Position numbers and translations under genes: made by a program
Shown here: positions 13,931 through 27,566 of the stretch, in pieces
Layout of the letters: each line of letters begins with the position of its first letter
Numbering within the stretch: position 1 is the stretch's first letter
Assembly (NCBI GenBank): GCA_025267735.1
Contig: CM046301.1
Location: forward strand, 59,105,872 to 59,169,871
Source of the DNA: Mactra quadrangularis
Lineage: Eukaryota > Mollusca > Bivalvia > Venerida > Mactridae
Length of the DNA: 64,000 nucleotides
Direction: 5' to 3'
Notes under the pieces: model-generated
Databases searched by the model: none
What the model was told of the DNA's origin: nothing
What the model saw: only the letters and a program-made list of their open reading frames with translations

Positions 13931-14984
13931 TCAATACTTACAAAATAACAAAACTTACAATACATATTATCAATTATACATATGAATAATGCATAACAAT
14001 GTTTCAATGTCTGTAAAGTATAATTTGATATCCTTGTTCTATGGCAGATCCCAGACATGTTGCATCAATCTAAGTCAATCCAGTTACAATTTTACTTTAT
14101 TTTGTTTTAAAATTTAACAGATAAATCATATATATTTGATCATTGTTTTACTACGGGGCGTATCTTTACAACAATTAATTTAAAGTTTAAAACGAAACAT
14201 CAATTTGATTTTCTGCTGATATTCTTACAATTACCATATATACATTGATCTTTTACAATTATATCGATTTGAGTTTCATCTTCTTTAAATGTCTGACACA
14301 ATGCATGCCATAACTTCAATTTGCAAATGTTAAAGACTAGCGGGTTATGAATGAATAAACTAACGATACAGGTTATACCAATTAATGACAGAATATTTTT
14401 TTAGAATGGTGTAACTACAAAAACGTTATAGTTTGCTACTAATGTGAACGTTTCGAAATACATGTTTCGAAATGACAGAACTCGTTGACTAAGAAATGAC
14501 ATCTAATAACACATTTCAGCTCATTTTGACATTGATAGAACTTCTTTTTTTAATTATATCCATATGTTTATCCTTGGTACTTAATCTCAATGTGTATGTT
14601 GTTTTAGTTCCAAAATGAATTTTGTATAATACACTTTCAGATTAGCTTAAATTTGTTTTGATCATCCTTCAAAGTATATTAAGTATATACTTATAATTAA
14701 CTACAAAAGATAATGAGCTTGGTTTATCAAATTAATCACTAAATCTAAATGTTTGGTTGAACGATTGCAATTTATTTCTAATATCTATCTACTAATTACC
14801 TTATGAATTTCGTAATTAATGCTGAATAGAACAATACTCCTTGATAAATTGGTTTGAACCAGAGCAAAAACCACAATAAACGGTTAATTGTAAAACTTGA
14901 TAATGTTAGTTGAGCACGAGGATTAATTAAGCTGAAACTTTCATATCAAAACTTCGTTAACTTTTAGTGCACGACGACCGACTA

Positions 14985-15180
14985 ATCTAAGCAAATTTTC
15001 TTGGACATCTGTTTTACAGGTATATTCTAAACTGTCCTCTAGAAACTGACAGCTTCTTTCTTTGAAGAAAACCCAATACAAATATAAAGTTTTTATAACA
15101 GGGTATAGCATGCCGCCACCGGAATCGAATTCGGGACAGTTCGTTCTATTTATTGATCTTTTCCACAGCGCCATGGTCGC
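14985..15180 (-). mobile_element. tRNA-derived SINE relic (copy B)
   Basis: Counterpart of the SINE relic in copy A. The minus strand carries a box-A-like TGGCGCTGTGG, one base different from copy A, and the identical box B GAATTCGATTCC. The segment just upstream is shorter here than in copy A (about 20 bases around 4,294-4,316 are missing). Confidence 0.5.
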
Positions 15181-16084
15181 AAACTGTTGTTAATATTACG
15201 CAGTGATGTTTGAAATAAAATTAAGATACAACGATCTGCATCTGTACATACAAGATTAATTGGAAACAATTTATAACAGATACTACAATATACATGGATA
15301 TGGAAACATGAACAAAAAAGTAGCAACTTGAGCAAAACTTTGTGTTTCAGTGAATTTCTAGTCATAAATTCACATACAAATATTATAAAAACAGGAACAA
15401 TCTAAAAAATCTCAAATTTGTTTTAAGGGATTAGATACAAACATAATGTCAGTAAAAAAAGACGTTTATGTAATTTGAAATGAAATATCTTCGAATTACA
15501 AACTGTAATACATATTCCACTGAGTCAACTTGCACGAAAATATGTACAGTTTTGTCATTGTCTAAAGTTTCTTTTGAATTTCAACGAATGGTGAAATAAT
15601 ATCATTTCTGTATTCAAGACAAAGACACTAGTAATAAACATGGAAGAAATTTAACCGATCTCTGTAATGATTCCATTTGACATTTTTTGTAATATTTCAT
15701 CACAACCTATATGACACCCATCTTATATAATATTAAAAAGCAATATTGTTCCTATTTGCCTTAAAGGCACCTGTTCATCCATATACGAAATTGCAATTTT
15801 TTTGTTAAATCGCCATAAAAATAAACTATTTTTTACGAACGCTTGTATATAGTAGTTCTAAGATTGTTGAACTATGCATTCGGTCAGTATAAATGTCCGT
15901 TTAGTAGAAAATAAAGGTTTTATAACCCTAAATTCTACTGCGTAACAGACGGTATAGATTCTAAAAATAGTTCGTCCTTGATGACATTCACCCACAAACC
16001 ATTGCGGGGATTCCATGCATAATCGATATACCTCTGACGTTTTCCTCAGTCGCGGGAATGCACACGCGCTGTTTTGTTTACAAA

Positions 16085-19000
16085 ATGGGACCAAAGAAGA
16101 CGGCCAGTGCTAAAAAAAGGACAGCTATATTACGCCAAAAAAGGTACCGTGAGCGCCAAGTGAACATAGGGGATCAAGTTGAGCGCTGGGCTGAAGTAAA
16201 GGAATGTATCGGGGCGCCTAATAATGAAGCTGTGGCGAAGTGTTTGATAGACAGGTAAGACCAATATCATATTGGGTTCAGTTAAAATTTTTAACTACGT
16301 AGATCTATATTTATTCATTCAATCATACATCATTAATCTAATTAATTGTCATAACTGTTCAAGAATTTTGCAATTCTAAACGGAGCATTATTTTACTTTG
16401 GACAACACTGAGCAAACGAACTGAATTGGTTCACTGGTTCGATACATTCGTCCTACGCTATTTCGCCTTCATTCTTTTGCGGCTGTTCACGCTACATAAA
16501 TACTTAAAAAAACTTCTTAAATTGTTTGAAGAAATTGCTCAGTGTCAAAAATGTGCCTGACTGAAACTGGTTATTGAATATTATATCAAACAGAAACCAC
16601 CCACATGTAATGAGGTTCATGTATGAATGTGCAACTTAAATTTAAGAAAATTAGACCGGTGGTTCAGTGAAATTAAGGTCTGTGTTTAAGTAGTATAGTT
16701 GCATGCATGTATTATGTTGATCTCTTACTAACTTTCACCAATTGAGATGTAAAGTCTATTACTCCAACTATTATATGCGCAGGGATTTTTTTATCTTGTT
16801 TATTGTAAATTGTGAGACAGCTTTCTTATGGGATGTCAAATATATCTATCTATGAAATTATGTAAATTATGTGGCAATTTTAACAGATTTTAGTTGTTGC
16901 CAGTATTTGTACATGTCATTCAATAATATGCCCTGATTAATTTATAAGATTTGTTTTACCCCCTTTCTTAGCTTTCTAGAATATCGAGGAAGCAAAACGG
17001 TGAGACAAATGGAAATTAGCCAGCCATCCACAAGCACTCCGATGCAAGGTGTATTAAGGTCAAAACTCCCCGAACCAGACACTTCTTCTGTCTCAGAGGA
17101 CAGCGACAACGTTAGAACACGGGCATTCCTTTCAAGGTAAACATATTACAATGTTTTTTTAGAATGATTGAACTATGAATAAGCTATTTAGGGCCATTCA
17201 CAGCTAGCTTTTAGTGTAGATCTCAGGGTTTTGGCTCAGCAGATTAACCAAAATAGTGATGTATTATTTGAGTATTTATTTACCTAAAGTATGATGTATG
17301 TACCTAATATTTTTTTAAACTTATATGCGTATATTATTTATCAATAGTATGAGTGCAATATGAAATGATAAACAGTTGAAATGTCTTTGCTCTTGGAACT
17401 GTGGAATTCAAAGATTTTGACTATGCTATTATTCTAGCTATGCTTGGCCTTTACATGACTACTATTGCACAGTACTTCTGCTAGGTATTCTAGCTATGCT
17501 ACATACTGGGTAATGTAGGCATATTTCTATTAATAAGTTTAAATACATGTTCAGACAGCTTGAAATTGCTTTTAACATTCCCCACAGTTGCATGTTAGTG
17601 TAATTGAAGATTGCCTATGTGTAAAATTAGACAGGCAGACACAATTAACAGCTTAGAAGCTTTGTACACTCTCATCTTGTCTATGTTAATGTTTGTGATA
17701 TTCCTTTTGATCAAAACCTGATTGCTACAAGGCTATTACGATAATTTAGGTTGATCTTAGCTAAAGAGAATGTGTACAATTATGAAATTTTTTTTTCAAG
17801 TTCTTCCATAATCAAAATTGTATTTAAAAAGGTATTTTATAACCAGTAATGTATTAAGTGGTTTAAATAGTGTTGTTGATTAAATACTCTGTTTTAGGAA
17901 ATCAGGTATTCGTAGGAAAAGTACTTTGGCAGAAGACCCACTTTCACCAAAAGTGAAGAGAATAGAAAAGTAAGTATTCATATTGTAGGAAATGATTAGA
18001 TTTTCGTTTGTAGCTTGAATTTCAGGAATATTCTATTTGAAGGTGAAATAATATTAGGTTAAAGTTTAGAGTGCAATATTTTAAATTTGTAATTAGTTGA
18101 AAAACTTTCTGGATACATTTGCCGTATCTACATGTTTGCAATTGAAAATAAGATGTATAAATGTGATAAGAGTATTGAATGAGTTATGTCCCCTTTTTTA
18201 CTTATTATGATTATTTTTGTGTGCAGGACTGGCAAAAGGCCAAGCAATATGAGTGGTTGCATTATTGATCAAATGATAATCAGTTAAAAACATTTGTTAT
18301 TAACAAAATGCCTGTCAGACAGATATTTTAATGTATTATTAATACATTTGAAACAACAGGGTTGAAATATGAGGTCTGGCAGATTCAATCTTTGACGTTT
18401 TGTGTTATGATGGAAATTGCTGTCTTTATAATAAGTTATTCATAGTATATAGTTTTATATGTGACATAGCTGTATGTTACTTAGCTAATTCAGAACTCAC
18501 TGTGTATTGGATTTTATACAATTATTTTTTTTTTCAAGATAAAGAAATTTGCCATAAACTGTGATTAGTTGACAACAAAACTTGGAAACTGGATTACTAT
18601 TTATCTAAGTATAGACATTCACGCATATATCAAATTATCTTTCAGACCATTAGTGCCTGGTAAAAGTGATACAGAAACAAGAAAAAGAACAAGGTAAATG
18701 ATACTGATCTTTATCGGCTACATTGCCTTGAGATTTTGTAGAACTTATTATATGTTCATCAATTTATGGTGGAAAACATAGGTTCTTTTATATACATATT
18801 GACATAGTTTTACGGAAAAACATAATTGTAAATGAGCAATTTGATAGTCTGCCTGGCATCCAATTCTTGTCACTTGGGGTGGGCAATTCAATATTTCTGT
18901 TATACATCAACACTTATATGCTCCATAATCAACCAATTTCTTGTCACAAAAACATGATTCATAGATGGAATCAAATTTCTTGAACAACATTTTGTTGTGC

Positions 19001-22000
19001 CACTAAGGAGTTCATCTTGTTACCTAATTTTATTACCCGTTTATCGCAGATAAATATATCTAGTATTTACTTTTACAGAATTGAGTTTGATCTAGCTAGT
19101 TCTGATATGGAAGATATTTATGATCCTGATTATGACCCTGATGACCCAACTTTTCAACCTGATCAGTGGGATATATCCATAGTGTGAGTAGTAATTAGTA
19201 ATTTGTAAGGCATTTGTCATTTAACATATGATCATATGTTTATATGCATAATTCTTTAAAAACATATACATGCTTTATTGATTAATCATATGACACATAG
19301 GTACCATATTAAGCAAGTATCCCATAAAAGAAGTTATCTAGCAAGTTCATTTGAATTATACTACTTGGTCTACCAGTCTGAGTCACCTATTTGTAGACTT
19401 GTACAGGGAAATTTCTAAATTCTGAAGGTTCTTATGTATTTGATCTGAGGCTATTATTCCTGTTAATAATCATTCAATTTATTTCAAATTCCTTTCCAAT
19501 TTCAAAATTGTATCTAGGTCTGTCAAAGTTGTGGGGGACTTATTCTATTATGCCATTGTTAAATGCTGATCAAATACATGTGTCACTCGGGAGATTGATA
19601 GGTAAATGCTTGTAGCTGGATGATTAGGAGTAAAAGCTGTATAAATAATGAACTTCAATAGACATTTAGTCTAATAACTTTTTTATCAAACCCTCAACAA
19701 TAGTTACATCCAACTTAGTCAATATAAAATATCAATATAAAATTGTTTTAAATATATATAATATTAATATACTGTTTCAGACAATCGGATGATGACGAAA
19801 GTGTTGAAGGTGATTGTGGAATTGATGAATATGTCCATGACCTAGAGGATGAACATGATGAGATAACCAATCTAGATATACCATTTTTGAAAACTGTTAC
19901 AGAAGAAAATGTTATGACAAGAAAATTCATTGTAACAGAAGATTGTCTCATTAAACTGCTTGATCTATATAGTGGAAAAACGTGTCATGAGTGTGGGAAG
20001 CCACTGACAAGAACATTACATACAATTGGCTGTGTTGTTGAATCAAAATGGGTATGTAAAATAACTTTTAGATGTACATTTTTTGTATTTCATTTGGAAA
20101 TTATTACTTATGTAATTGTAATTACCAAGTCTCTTAGAAGTTTGTTAATTTGCTTTTCTAAAATTCACTGGTTAGCTTAGTATAGTCTTACAAGAAAATT
20201 AATGACTGTTAAGAAGTATGTAAATCTTATAAAACATGTATAGTTTACGGGTATATATATAGGCTAGAAAAATGAATGTTTTGTAGTAGCATTTTGTTGT
20301 GATTTCTCATTCTCTCATTTCACCAAATGTTAATGTATCAATGCGTAGTGAGATCATTTAACATTTTCTTTAATAATTCAAACCTTGAATTTCATATTTT
20401 GGTACGAACAATGGAAATCGCACGTGGTCGAACCTTACTTGGGCTACATAGACAGTCTAGTAGGAGGTTAGAGGGTCTGGACCCCTAGAATTTCTTAAGT
20501 GTTCCTGTCCAGAAGTGTATTACTTGACTGTATGCCATTTTTATGTAGCATGAAGGAATTGTTTTCAATGTTTAACATAGATTTAATGGTTAAGTAATTT
20601 TTGTTATTGATATTTGAATTATTCTGCTAAATGTGTTTATTGTGGATGTAGTTTGAAAGTTTGGACCCCCCAAGTCTGATTTGAACATAATTTTTCTCAA
20701 AAATATTAGATAACGTCTTTTGGCATGGGTTATAAAACTTGAGAAGTAACTCTATGCTCACAACTTATTTTAATGTATTTCTACTAATAAGGAATAATTT
20801 TAGAAAGCAGTATTCCCTAATGGCAGATAAAATGCTTTGTTACTGCTATTTTTTATTTCATTGCTTCATGTTGTTTTAGGTATGGTTAAATCACCTGGTA
20901 TTTAGACTGTATTGAAGAATTTAATGATTTTTTGTGTTATTTTTCCAGTCATGTGAACAGAAACACACTGCATTTACTTGGTCAAGTTCACCAATGCTGC
21001 CAAATAGAGTTTATTTGACCAACTTTCAAGCCCTTACAGCAGTACTTGTGTCTGGCAACAACTACACCAAAATAGCACTTTTTGCTAGATTTTTAAGCTT
21101 AGGCTTTCCTAGTCACACTTCATTTAGTCGAGTCCAAGGCAAATGTGTTGTTCCAGTGGTGAGCAGGTACTGGGAAAACATAAGACAATCTGCCCTTGAA
21201 GAGCACAGATCCTCACAGCTGGTTATATCGGGTGAGTAACATGATTATTTGTTGAATATTTTGAGTAATTTAAGTGGATGCATTTATAGAAAATGTAAAT
21301 ATGGTAAAAATGTATCAACTGAACAAAAAAGAACAGTTTTGTGTAAGCTCGTTCCAAATCCGAATAGTTGCAGCACAGGTATAATACGGCACATGCACTT
21401 CCCTGCCTTCAAGCCAGCTTTTATGGCAACGAGGAAGAGTCCGCTTATGGATCAATATTATGAACATTATGCTATTGTCTAGCTTTTTGTCTGTTTGTGG
21501 ATAACTGCATTATTTAACAACAGATTTACCTAGGTTTAACAATTTATTATTAACATAAATATGCACTCTATTTCAGGGTATAAGGTCCTCATCATCGATT
21601 TATTTAAATGTCGTTTAAATGTATATTGTAAGATAACATTATTGATTTAAGGTTGTGAACTCATAGAAAACATTGTAGTGAAATGTAAAAATTATCTCTT
21701 CCAATTTGACAAATGTTGGCTTATATTCAAAAGCCAAATGATAATTTTTATTAACAACTTTGTAATATGGAGCCTTGTTTAAAGATCCTTCAGTGTCTTG
21801 GTAGCTTTATTGTGTTCATTTAATGTAAACTATGTACTTATTTCTGCTATAAAATTGAACTTAACAGGCGATGGTAGAATGGATTCACCAGGTCATAGTG
21901 CCAAGTATTGTACATACACAATGATGAATCAGGAAGACAAATCCATTCTTGCTCTGGAGATTGTTGATAAGAGGGAAGTTGCCCTAAAGTCCCCAGTATT

Positions 22001-25000
22001 AGAAGCCAAAGGATTTGAACGGAGCATAGAATCAATTTTGAGAGAGGGGGTTCTTATAAAGGAAGTAGTAACTGATGCTCATCCACAGATTTCTAAAATA
22101 ATGAGTAAGGATATTTCTGACTTCATACTGGATCCACTTTACAAGAAATTATATTTTTTCTATGAAAATGTTATTATAATTCAATTATTATACAGATGTA
22201 ACATAAATTTATCTTTTCTAACAAGTATTTCATGTAGGCACAATTAGCCCTCTTACTAGACATATTTGCATTTATCATGTATGCACCTATCATACATGCA
22301 CTATGACAATTTGACACTTCAACTTGAAAGAAGTGTTGTTAAACTTATTAGTGAATTTGAGTTAAGGTAATTGATCAATTAGATATCTACAGTAGAACTT
22401 GGTTATAACATACTCGGTTATAACATACACTCGGTTATAACATACCATTTTTCCTGGCCCAATTTTCATATTTTGTATATAACATACTTAGTATGCTATA
22501 TGGATTTAACATACCTTGGTTATAACATAGCTTTTTTCTTTGTCCCAGTGAGTATGTTATATCCAAGTTTTACTGTACATACATTAGAACATTAAGAGTT
22601 GATAATTTTAAGATCCTCTCATAGTTAAAATCTACCTTCATTTTTTCTTTTCTTTAGGAGTGTCCCACTCAAACATTAAGCATAGCTATGATATGTGGCA
22701 TGGTGCAAAAAATTTGGGCAAGAAAATTAGTAAGGTAAGAGTAAATATGCGCTAAATATTTTGTATCTAAGCCTGTTGGTTTTACCTTAAAGACAATGAT
22801 AAATGATATTAATCATTGGCATGAGCTTAAAGCTTAAATTTTTAGGGTGTGAAAATAATTACAGATTAATTTTTCATAATAAATTGACTGTTAAATAAGC
22901 ATGTTATTTGTCGTTATTTCCACCAGTGACTTATTATAAGTTATATTTTAAAATTTCTAACTTCAATGTTTTTAGTTCATATATTTGTACAAATATTTAT
23001 AAGGATGATGGTGATAATCTGTCTTTCCATTTATTTTAGATTGCTTGTTCCAAAGGTAATGAAGACCTCAAGCCATGGTTAAAAGATATCACTAATCACT
23101 TTTTTTATAGTGCAGAATCATGTAATGGCAGTGCTTTAGAAATGAAGGTAAAGTTGGTCTTAATTGTTTTTTGTTTACACATATACTTGAGTACTTACTT
23201 AGCCTAGTATTCTCCTATTCTATTAACCAGTCAATTATATATAATTTCATGGTGATTACACACTCTAAAATAAACACTATTTAAAGCCAGTAAAATAGAT
23301 TAAGAGCGTGTACACACCATGAAATAATTTTCATGTGTGACAGGTAAATAAAAAAGGACTATTTGCACACTTAAAGAAGATAATTATTAGCAATTGTCTG
23401 TAAGAAATCTATCATACTTACCCTGATAAAAGTATAAAAAGTGAGTATATCGTACTATATGGCTGTGATGGAATCAAGAATTTGTGTTGCATGATTTTTC
23501 ATCATGATACAAATCAACTAAACTACATGTAAATGATGGTTCATTTAGTAATATGTTTTCCATTATATTGATAAGCATCAGCATTGCTATGATGATCAGT
23601 ACTTTAGCTCATATATTATATGTATATGTTATAGAGCAACAATTGCATGGAAGACAAAATGGCTACTTAGTGATTTACACACTATTAACTAATCATTGTG
23701 TAATAAGCTCATTCTAAATGGTTTTATAATTTTTGGCTAACAAGAGACAGTTTCAGCCCATAAAAGGTAAATAACTACTGATAGTAATGTGCAACATACT
23801 CATCACTGTGTTGTAACTATTCATAATATCACACATTTACTATCCAGAATGTTGATAAAAGAATTGGTATTGGCTTGACTGTCTAAAACTCATATCCTTT
23901 GAGTGCTAAGTAAAAACTTACTGTTTTAATTGTAATTATCTTATTGTTTTAATTGTGTCGCAGACTAAGTGGTTATCAGTATTAAACCACGTTACTAACA
24001 GACATTCATGGGCTCTTGGACAATGTGACCATGGAATCTTAGAAGAAGATGATGGCAAACCTTGGTTAAAACCTACCTCAAAGGCTTTAAAAGACCTACA
24101 GAAACAAGTCATGGAAAAACGGTTGTTGAGAACATTTCCTTACTATGTCACTTGTCAGTAAGTTATTATTGTAGTATGGAATTCATATAAGTTCATTCTT
24201 ATCAAGCACAGCATTTAATCTTATGATGGTGATTGCTGATGGACTTTCATAATTGAAAACTCCTATTGTGTGTAAATACTTTTGCTTTTGTCTTTCTTGA
24301 AAAATATGGAATCAGTTTGCCGTTGTGTTTACAAGTATTCTTAAGCATGTACCAATTATGTATAAATTGCAAAACATAAGGTCTTATATGAGATCGAACC
24401 TGTAAGCTCTTGATTCTGAGATGGTACGTTTTACTACTACACAAAGTTTTTACAAGCCTCATTGTCTCCTATTTCTTAACCTTCAAGTGATAAAGTCGTG
24501 AATTTACGGATATTTCGTACGGAAATTCAAGACTATGTGTACAGTGCATGTTTAATGTTGCCAAATAATACAAGTGATCTGAATTCACATTTTAAATAAC
24601 AGCATAGATTGCAATTTATTTCATTTATATAATAAGATATCCCTCATTATGAATTAAGACTTTTGAATTGAGTTTTAAATTGAACCTTCTTAAGATTGAG
24701 TTTCTGTACAAAATATTGAAGGACTATTTTTCTGTTGGCCTTGGAGCATGTGAGAGTTTTCATGTTAATACTTAGTGGCTGCTCTTGTAGACATAACTAA
24801 GTAAATAGTGATGACATAGGTGGACAGAAATGGTAAAAAGTAGCTGACATTCTAATTCATGTATTTATATTTAACCTAGTTTATGTGATTATTTGTGTGG
24901 AAAGTTGTTTTCAAACATATAATGTTGCTGTTATATTTGCAGAACGACATCTGAACTTGAGAGTTTTAATAACCATCTGCTGATGTATGCTCCAAAACGG

Positions 25001-26712
25001 AATGCTTTTGGGTACAGTTGTTTACATTTTTATATAAATAATCTATTTTAGGTTGTTCACCAAGCAACTGTTTATAACTGAATTAAATATGTAATAACAC
25101 TCATCACATACCAATAAAGTTTCCTAGCAAATTTAGTATAAGTGCATTAGAATTGGTCATGAAAGGAGTGGAGAGCAAACTTCCCACATATGTATTCCAA
25201 GCTAATCAAATATTTCAGGCTAACTCAGAATTATAATAATAAGATCTTATTTTATGTCAAGTAATGTTTTGCACCAAAATATTCAAAAAGCTTCCTACTC
25301 TGACTTCCGTGTTAAGTTGATATTCTGAAATTTTTGTTTATCGTTATCCATGAACCTGACCAATGCTAGTCATCTGTATTGTACGCAGTGCCATTTTTAC
25401 ACGAAAATGTGCTTACTTTCATACAGCATTATTGTTCATTTATTTCAGTTTCACAGTATACAAGTGCCGGTGTCAGTTAGCTGCAATTGATTATTCTAAG
25501 CATGTGAAAAGGAAAACTTTGTTTGGCTCTGATGGAAAGCCAAGGTATTTTGCTAAGAATGTTTTTTTTATTCTCAGGCCTTGTTCACATGATTTGGTCA
25601 AAACTTGATCTTGTATGTTTTGATTCCTGTTTCATGTGAAGGACGTGAATTTCAAATTAACCATCCTATACCACCAGGACTTGTTCACTAGTGAATGGTA
25701 CTTAATATCATATCATATAGTATACATTTGTTCTTCAAAAACTATTATTTGATATTTTCATAGAAATTCTATTGTGATGTATGTAAATATAATAAGAATA
25801 CTTTGAATTATATGAATTTGCTATCATTTAAGTAATATTATAATAAATTTATTTTTTGATTCATATTAATTATATAAATTATTTCGACAGCATTCCCACT
25901 TCTTCAAATAATTTTTATGTGCCTGAAAAAATTTCGAACATATTATTTTATACCCCCTGGTGTCCGTCTGTGAGCAATTTGGTTTTACTGAAGTCCCATT
26001 TGGCCCACAATATTCAAACTTCATAGGATGATTGTCCATATAGGGTTGAAGACCCTATTAATTTTGGAGGTCACATGGTCAAAGGTCAATATTACCTTAA
26101 AACTGAAAACAGTTACCAGAGGATAACTTAAGTTTCATTGGGTCCACAATATTCAAAATTCATACGATGATTGCCCATATCAGGTAGAAGGCCCCTATTG
26201 ATTTGTGGGTCACAAGGTCAAAGGTCAAGGTCACTATTTCAGGAGGAGTGAGTGCGTTGACTGACTGTCGTTATATGACCTTATATGTGTTGCTAGGGCG
26301 TTTAATCCAACAAAATAAACAAACATAAATTTGTTCAAGAATATCTGCTTGTTCTTTGGAAAAAAACAAGTAATATTTTAAAGGCATGCTTTTGTGTTTT
26401 GCGTGTATGAAATGGCTTCTGCTATTGTATTATTTCAGATGTAAACGCACTTATTCCAAGGCAGCCAATCAATGGTCAGTGTGTCCAGTGAAGGAGAATA
26501 AAACCTACTCTTATATACCAGAGCTGATTAAGGACATATGCATGGAGTACTGTCTTGGAAATGTTACTTTAAGTTCACCAGTTGTATTGACTGCTGATCA
26601 TCCCAAAAGGATATCATCCACTATTGCTAGACATTCTCCACAACCAACTGCAATACTACGTGAAAAACAAACAGCTAGATTGAAGAAGATATCTTCTACT
26701 CACAATGATTAA
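16085..26712 (+). CDS. Kolobok-type transposase, 14 exons, 722 aa
   Basis: Exons: 16085-16254, 16972-17136, 17898-17969, 18646-18693, 19079-19183, 19781-20051, 20949-21231, 21868-22104, 22658-22734, 23040-23147, 23964-24157, 24943-25011, 25449-25544, 26439-26712. Together they total 2,169 nt with no internal stop, and every intron is GT-AG. Residues 1-70 are basic (KKRTAILRQKRYRERQ, a likely nuclear signal and DNA-binding region). Residues 100-220 are low-complexity and acidic. A cysteine cluster follows (CxxC at 255/258, then C271 and C279), probably zinc-binding. The catalytic core has GDGRMDSPGHSAKY (D373 or D377), TDAHPQI (D441), YDMWHGAK (462-465) and TSELESFN (E583), read as an RNase-H-fold DDE triad with the D-x-W-H insertion typical of Kolobok-like proteins. 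It would cut and paste its own element in the nucleus. The start is the first ATG in frame, 320 bp from the transposon end. Family assignment rests on remembered motifs plus the TTAA target. Confidence 0.85.
22388..22577. mobile_element. pogo/Tc1-like MITE in transposase intron 8
   Basis: A 186-bp element (22,390-22,575) is flanked by TA on both sides. The ends are inverted: the left starts CAGTAGAACTTGGTTATAAC and the right, reverse-complemented, starts CAGTAAAACTTGGATATAAC (2 mismatches in 20). Inside, the motif GGTTATAACATACACTC is repeated in tandem. CAGT ends, TA target and small size fit a non-autonomous pogo/Tigger-like element. It lies wholly in an intron and should not disturb the frame. 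Confidence 0.78.
25991..26236 (+). repeat. Two tandem copies of a ~139-bp GGTCA-rich repeat
   Basis: Two units, from about 25,991 and 26,130, share CCACAATATTCAAA, GATGATTG, CCCATAT / TCCATAT, CCCTATT and GGTCA-rich ends. The second unit ends in AAGGTCAAAGGTCAAGGTCA. Very similar repeats are widespread in bivalve DNA, which is one reason for the taxon guess. They sit in the last intron of the transposase gene. Confidence 0.7.
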
Positions 26713-26973
26713 TCCTGAGTCATAGTAGGAAACATCTTACCTAAGTTAGCCTGTTGAAAATATGATTGCTTGAATGTCTAATGAATGTACATTGTGTATG
26801 AAAAATTTCATGTATATCAAAGCTAGTTATTTAGTAACTGAAATGACTGTAAGCACTTTAACTCCATTCGTGCATTTGTTGAATATGCATGTTTATTTAA
26901 TTGATTCTTCTGTTAAGAATATTAAATGATAAGTATTACATATATGTATATGCATTAATCTCTCTGTATGTGA

Positions 26974-26979
26974 AATAAA
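26974..26979 (+). promoter_or_regulatory. Polyadenylation signal of the transposase gene
   Basis: AATAAA lies 262 bases after the transposase stop and is followed within 20 bases by a T/G-rich stretch (TCTGTCTGGTCTTG), as expected for a cleavage and polyadenylation site. No earlier AATAAA was seen after the stop. Confidence 0.5.
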
Positions 26980-27566
26980 ATCTGTCTGGTCTTGTATATT
27001 TATAATCACGGTGAAATTATTTATCTTTGACTGGTGTGAAAAAAGCACTATACACCAACTTCAATTCATGTGATTCTATAGCGTGAACATTATGTCAGAC
27101 AATCTTTGCACTAGTAATTATACAAGATCAATTTATGCCCTATTAAGTATTATAACCACCCAACTAATGATTGCGAGAACCTAGTGAGTATATTTGTATT
27201 GTTTATATGTAACTTCGTGTAAATTTGTTGAAGAAGAAAGATGATTTTGTCATCGATTGCTAATAAATCTTGTAAACATGATTAATTAGATAGTAAAGAA
27301 CTTGGAAGTGAAACTTAAGTAATGGTAGGATTGTTTTCGGTTGCTTACTTTTTTTAATGATTCATTGTTTTTTGTTTTGATTTTTATTCAGCACATCATT
27401 ACCTCCTAGAATCCCCCTCTCAGTGGTGAGACTTGCAAATAGAATTTTTTTGAGATTTCACTTGCTTGTTAGCATTTCAATGTATTTTTACTGTATAAAA
27501 CAAGGATATAACTAAACTACATCTATAATTTGTTTGTGACCTGAGTTTAAACTGGTTTTAACAGGT

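Larger units (their letters stand above)
11626..15764. repeat. Segmental duplication, copy B, left part
   Basis: Direct repeat of positions 10 to about 4,995 of copy A, minus the TTAA element of copy A, which is represented here by its empty TTAA at 14,816-14,819. Shared landmarks include the block around 12,700-12,760 (copy A 1,114-1,180) and the SINE relic. Alignment stops at TTAA (15,761-15,764), where the 17.66-kb transposon begins, and resumes after it. Confidence 0.88.

Noticed and set aside
16085..16254. A THAP zinc finger at the transposase N-terminus, as in some Kolobok proteins
   Set aside because: The first exons lack the C2CH cysteine and histidine pattern. They encode a basic helix-like segment instead.
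18226..18286. An additional transposase exon after GTGTGCAG
   Set aside because: It would read ACTGGCAAAAGGCCAAGC in frame but runs into TAA without a usable donor site. Exons 3 and 4 join cleanly without it.
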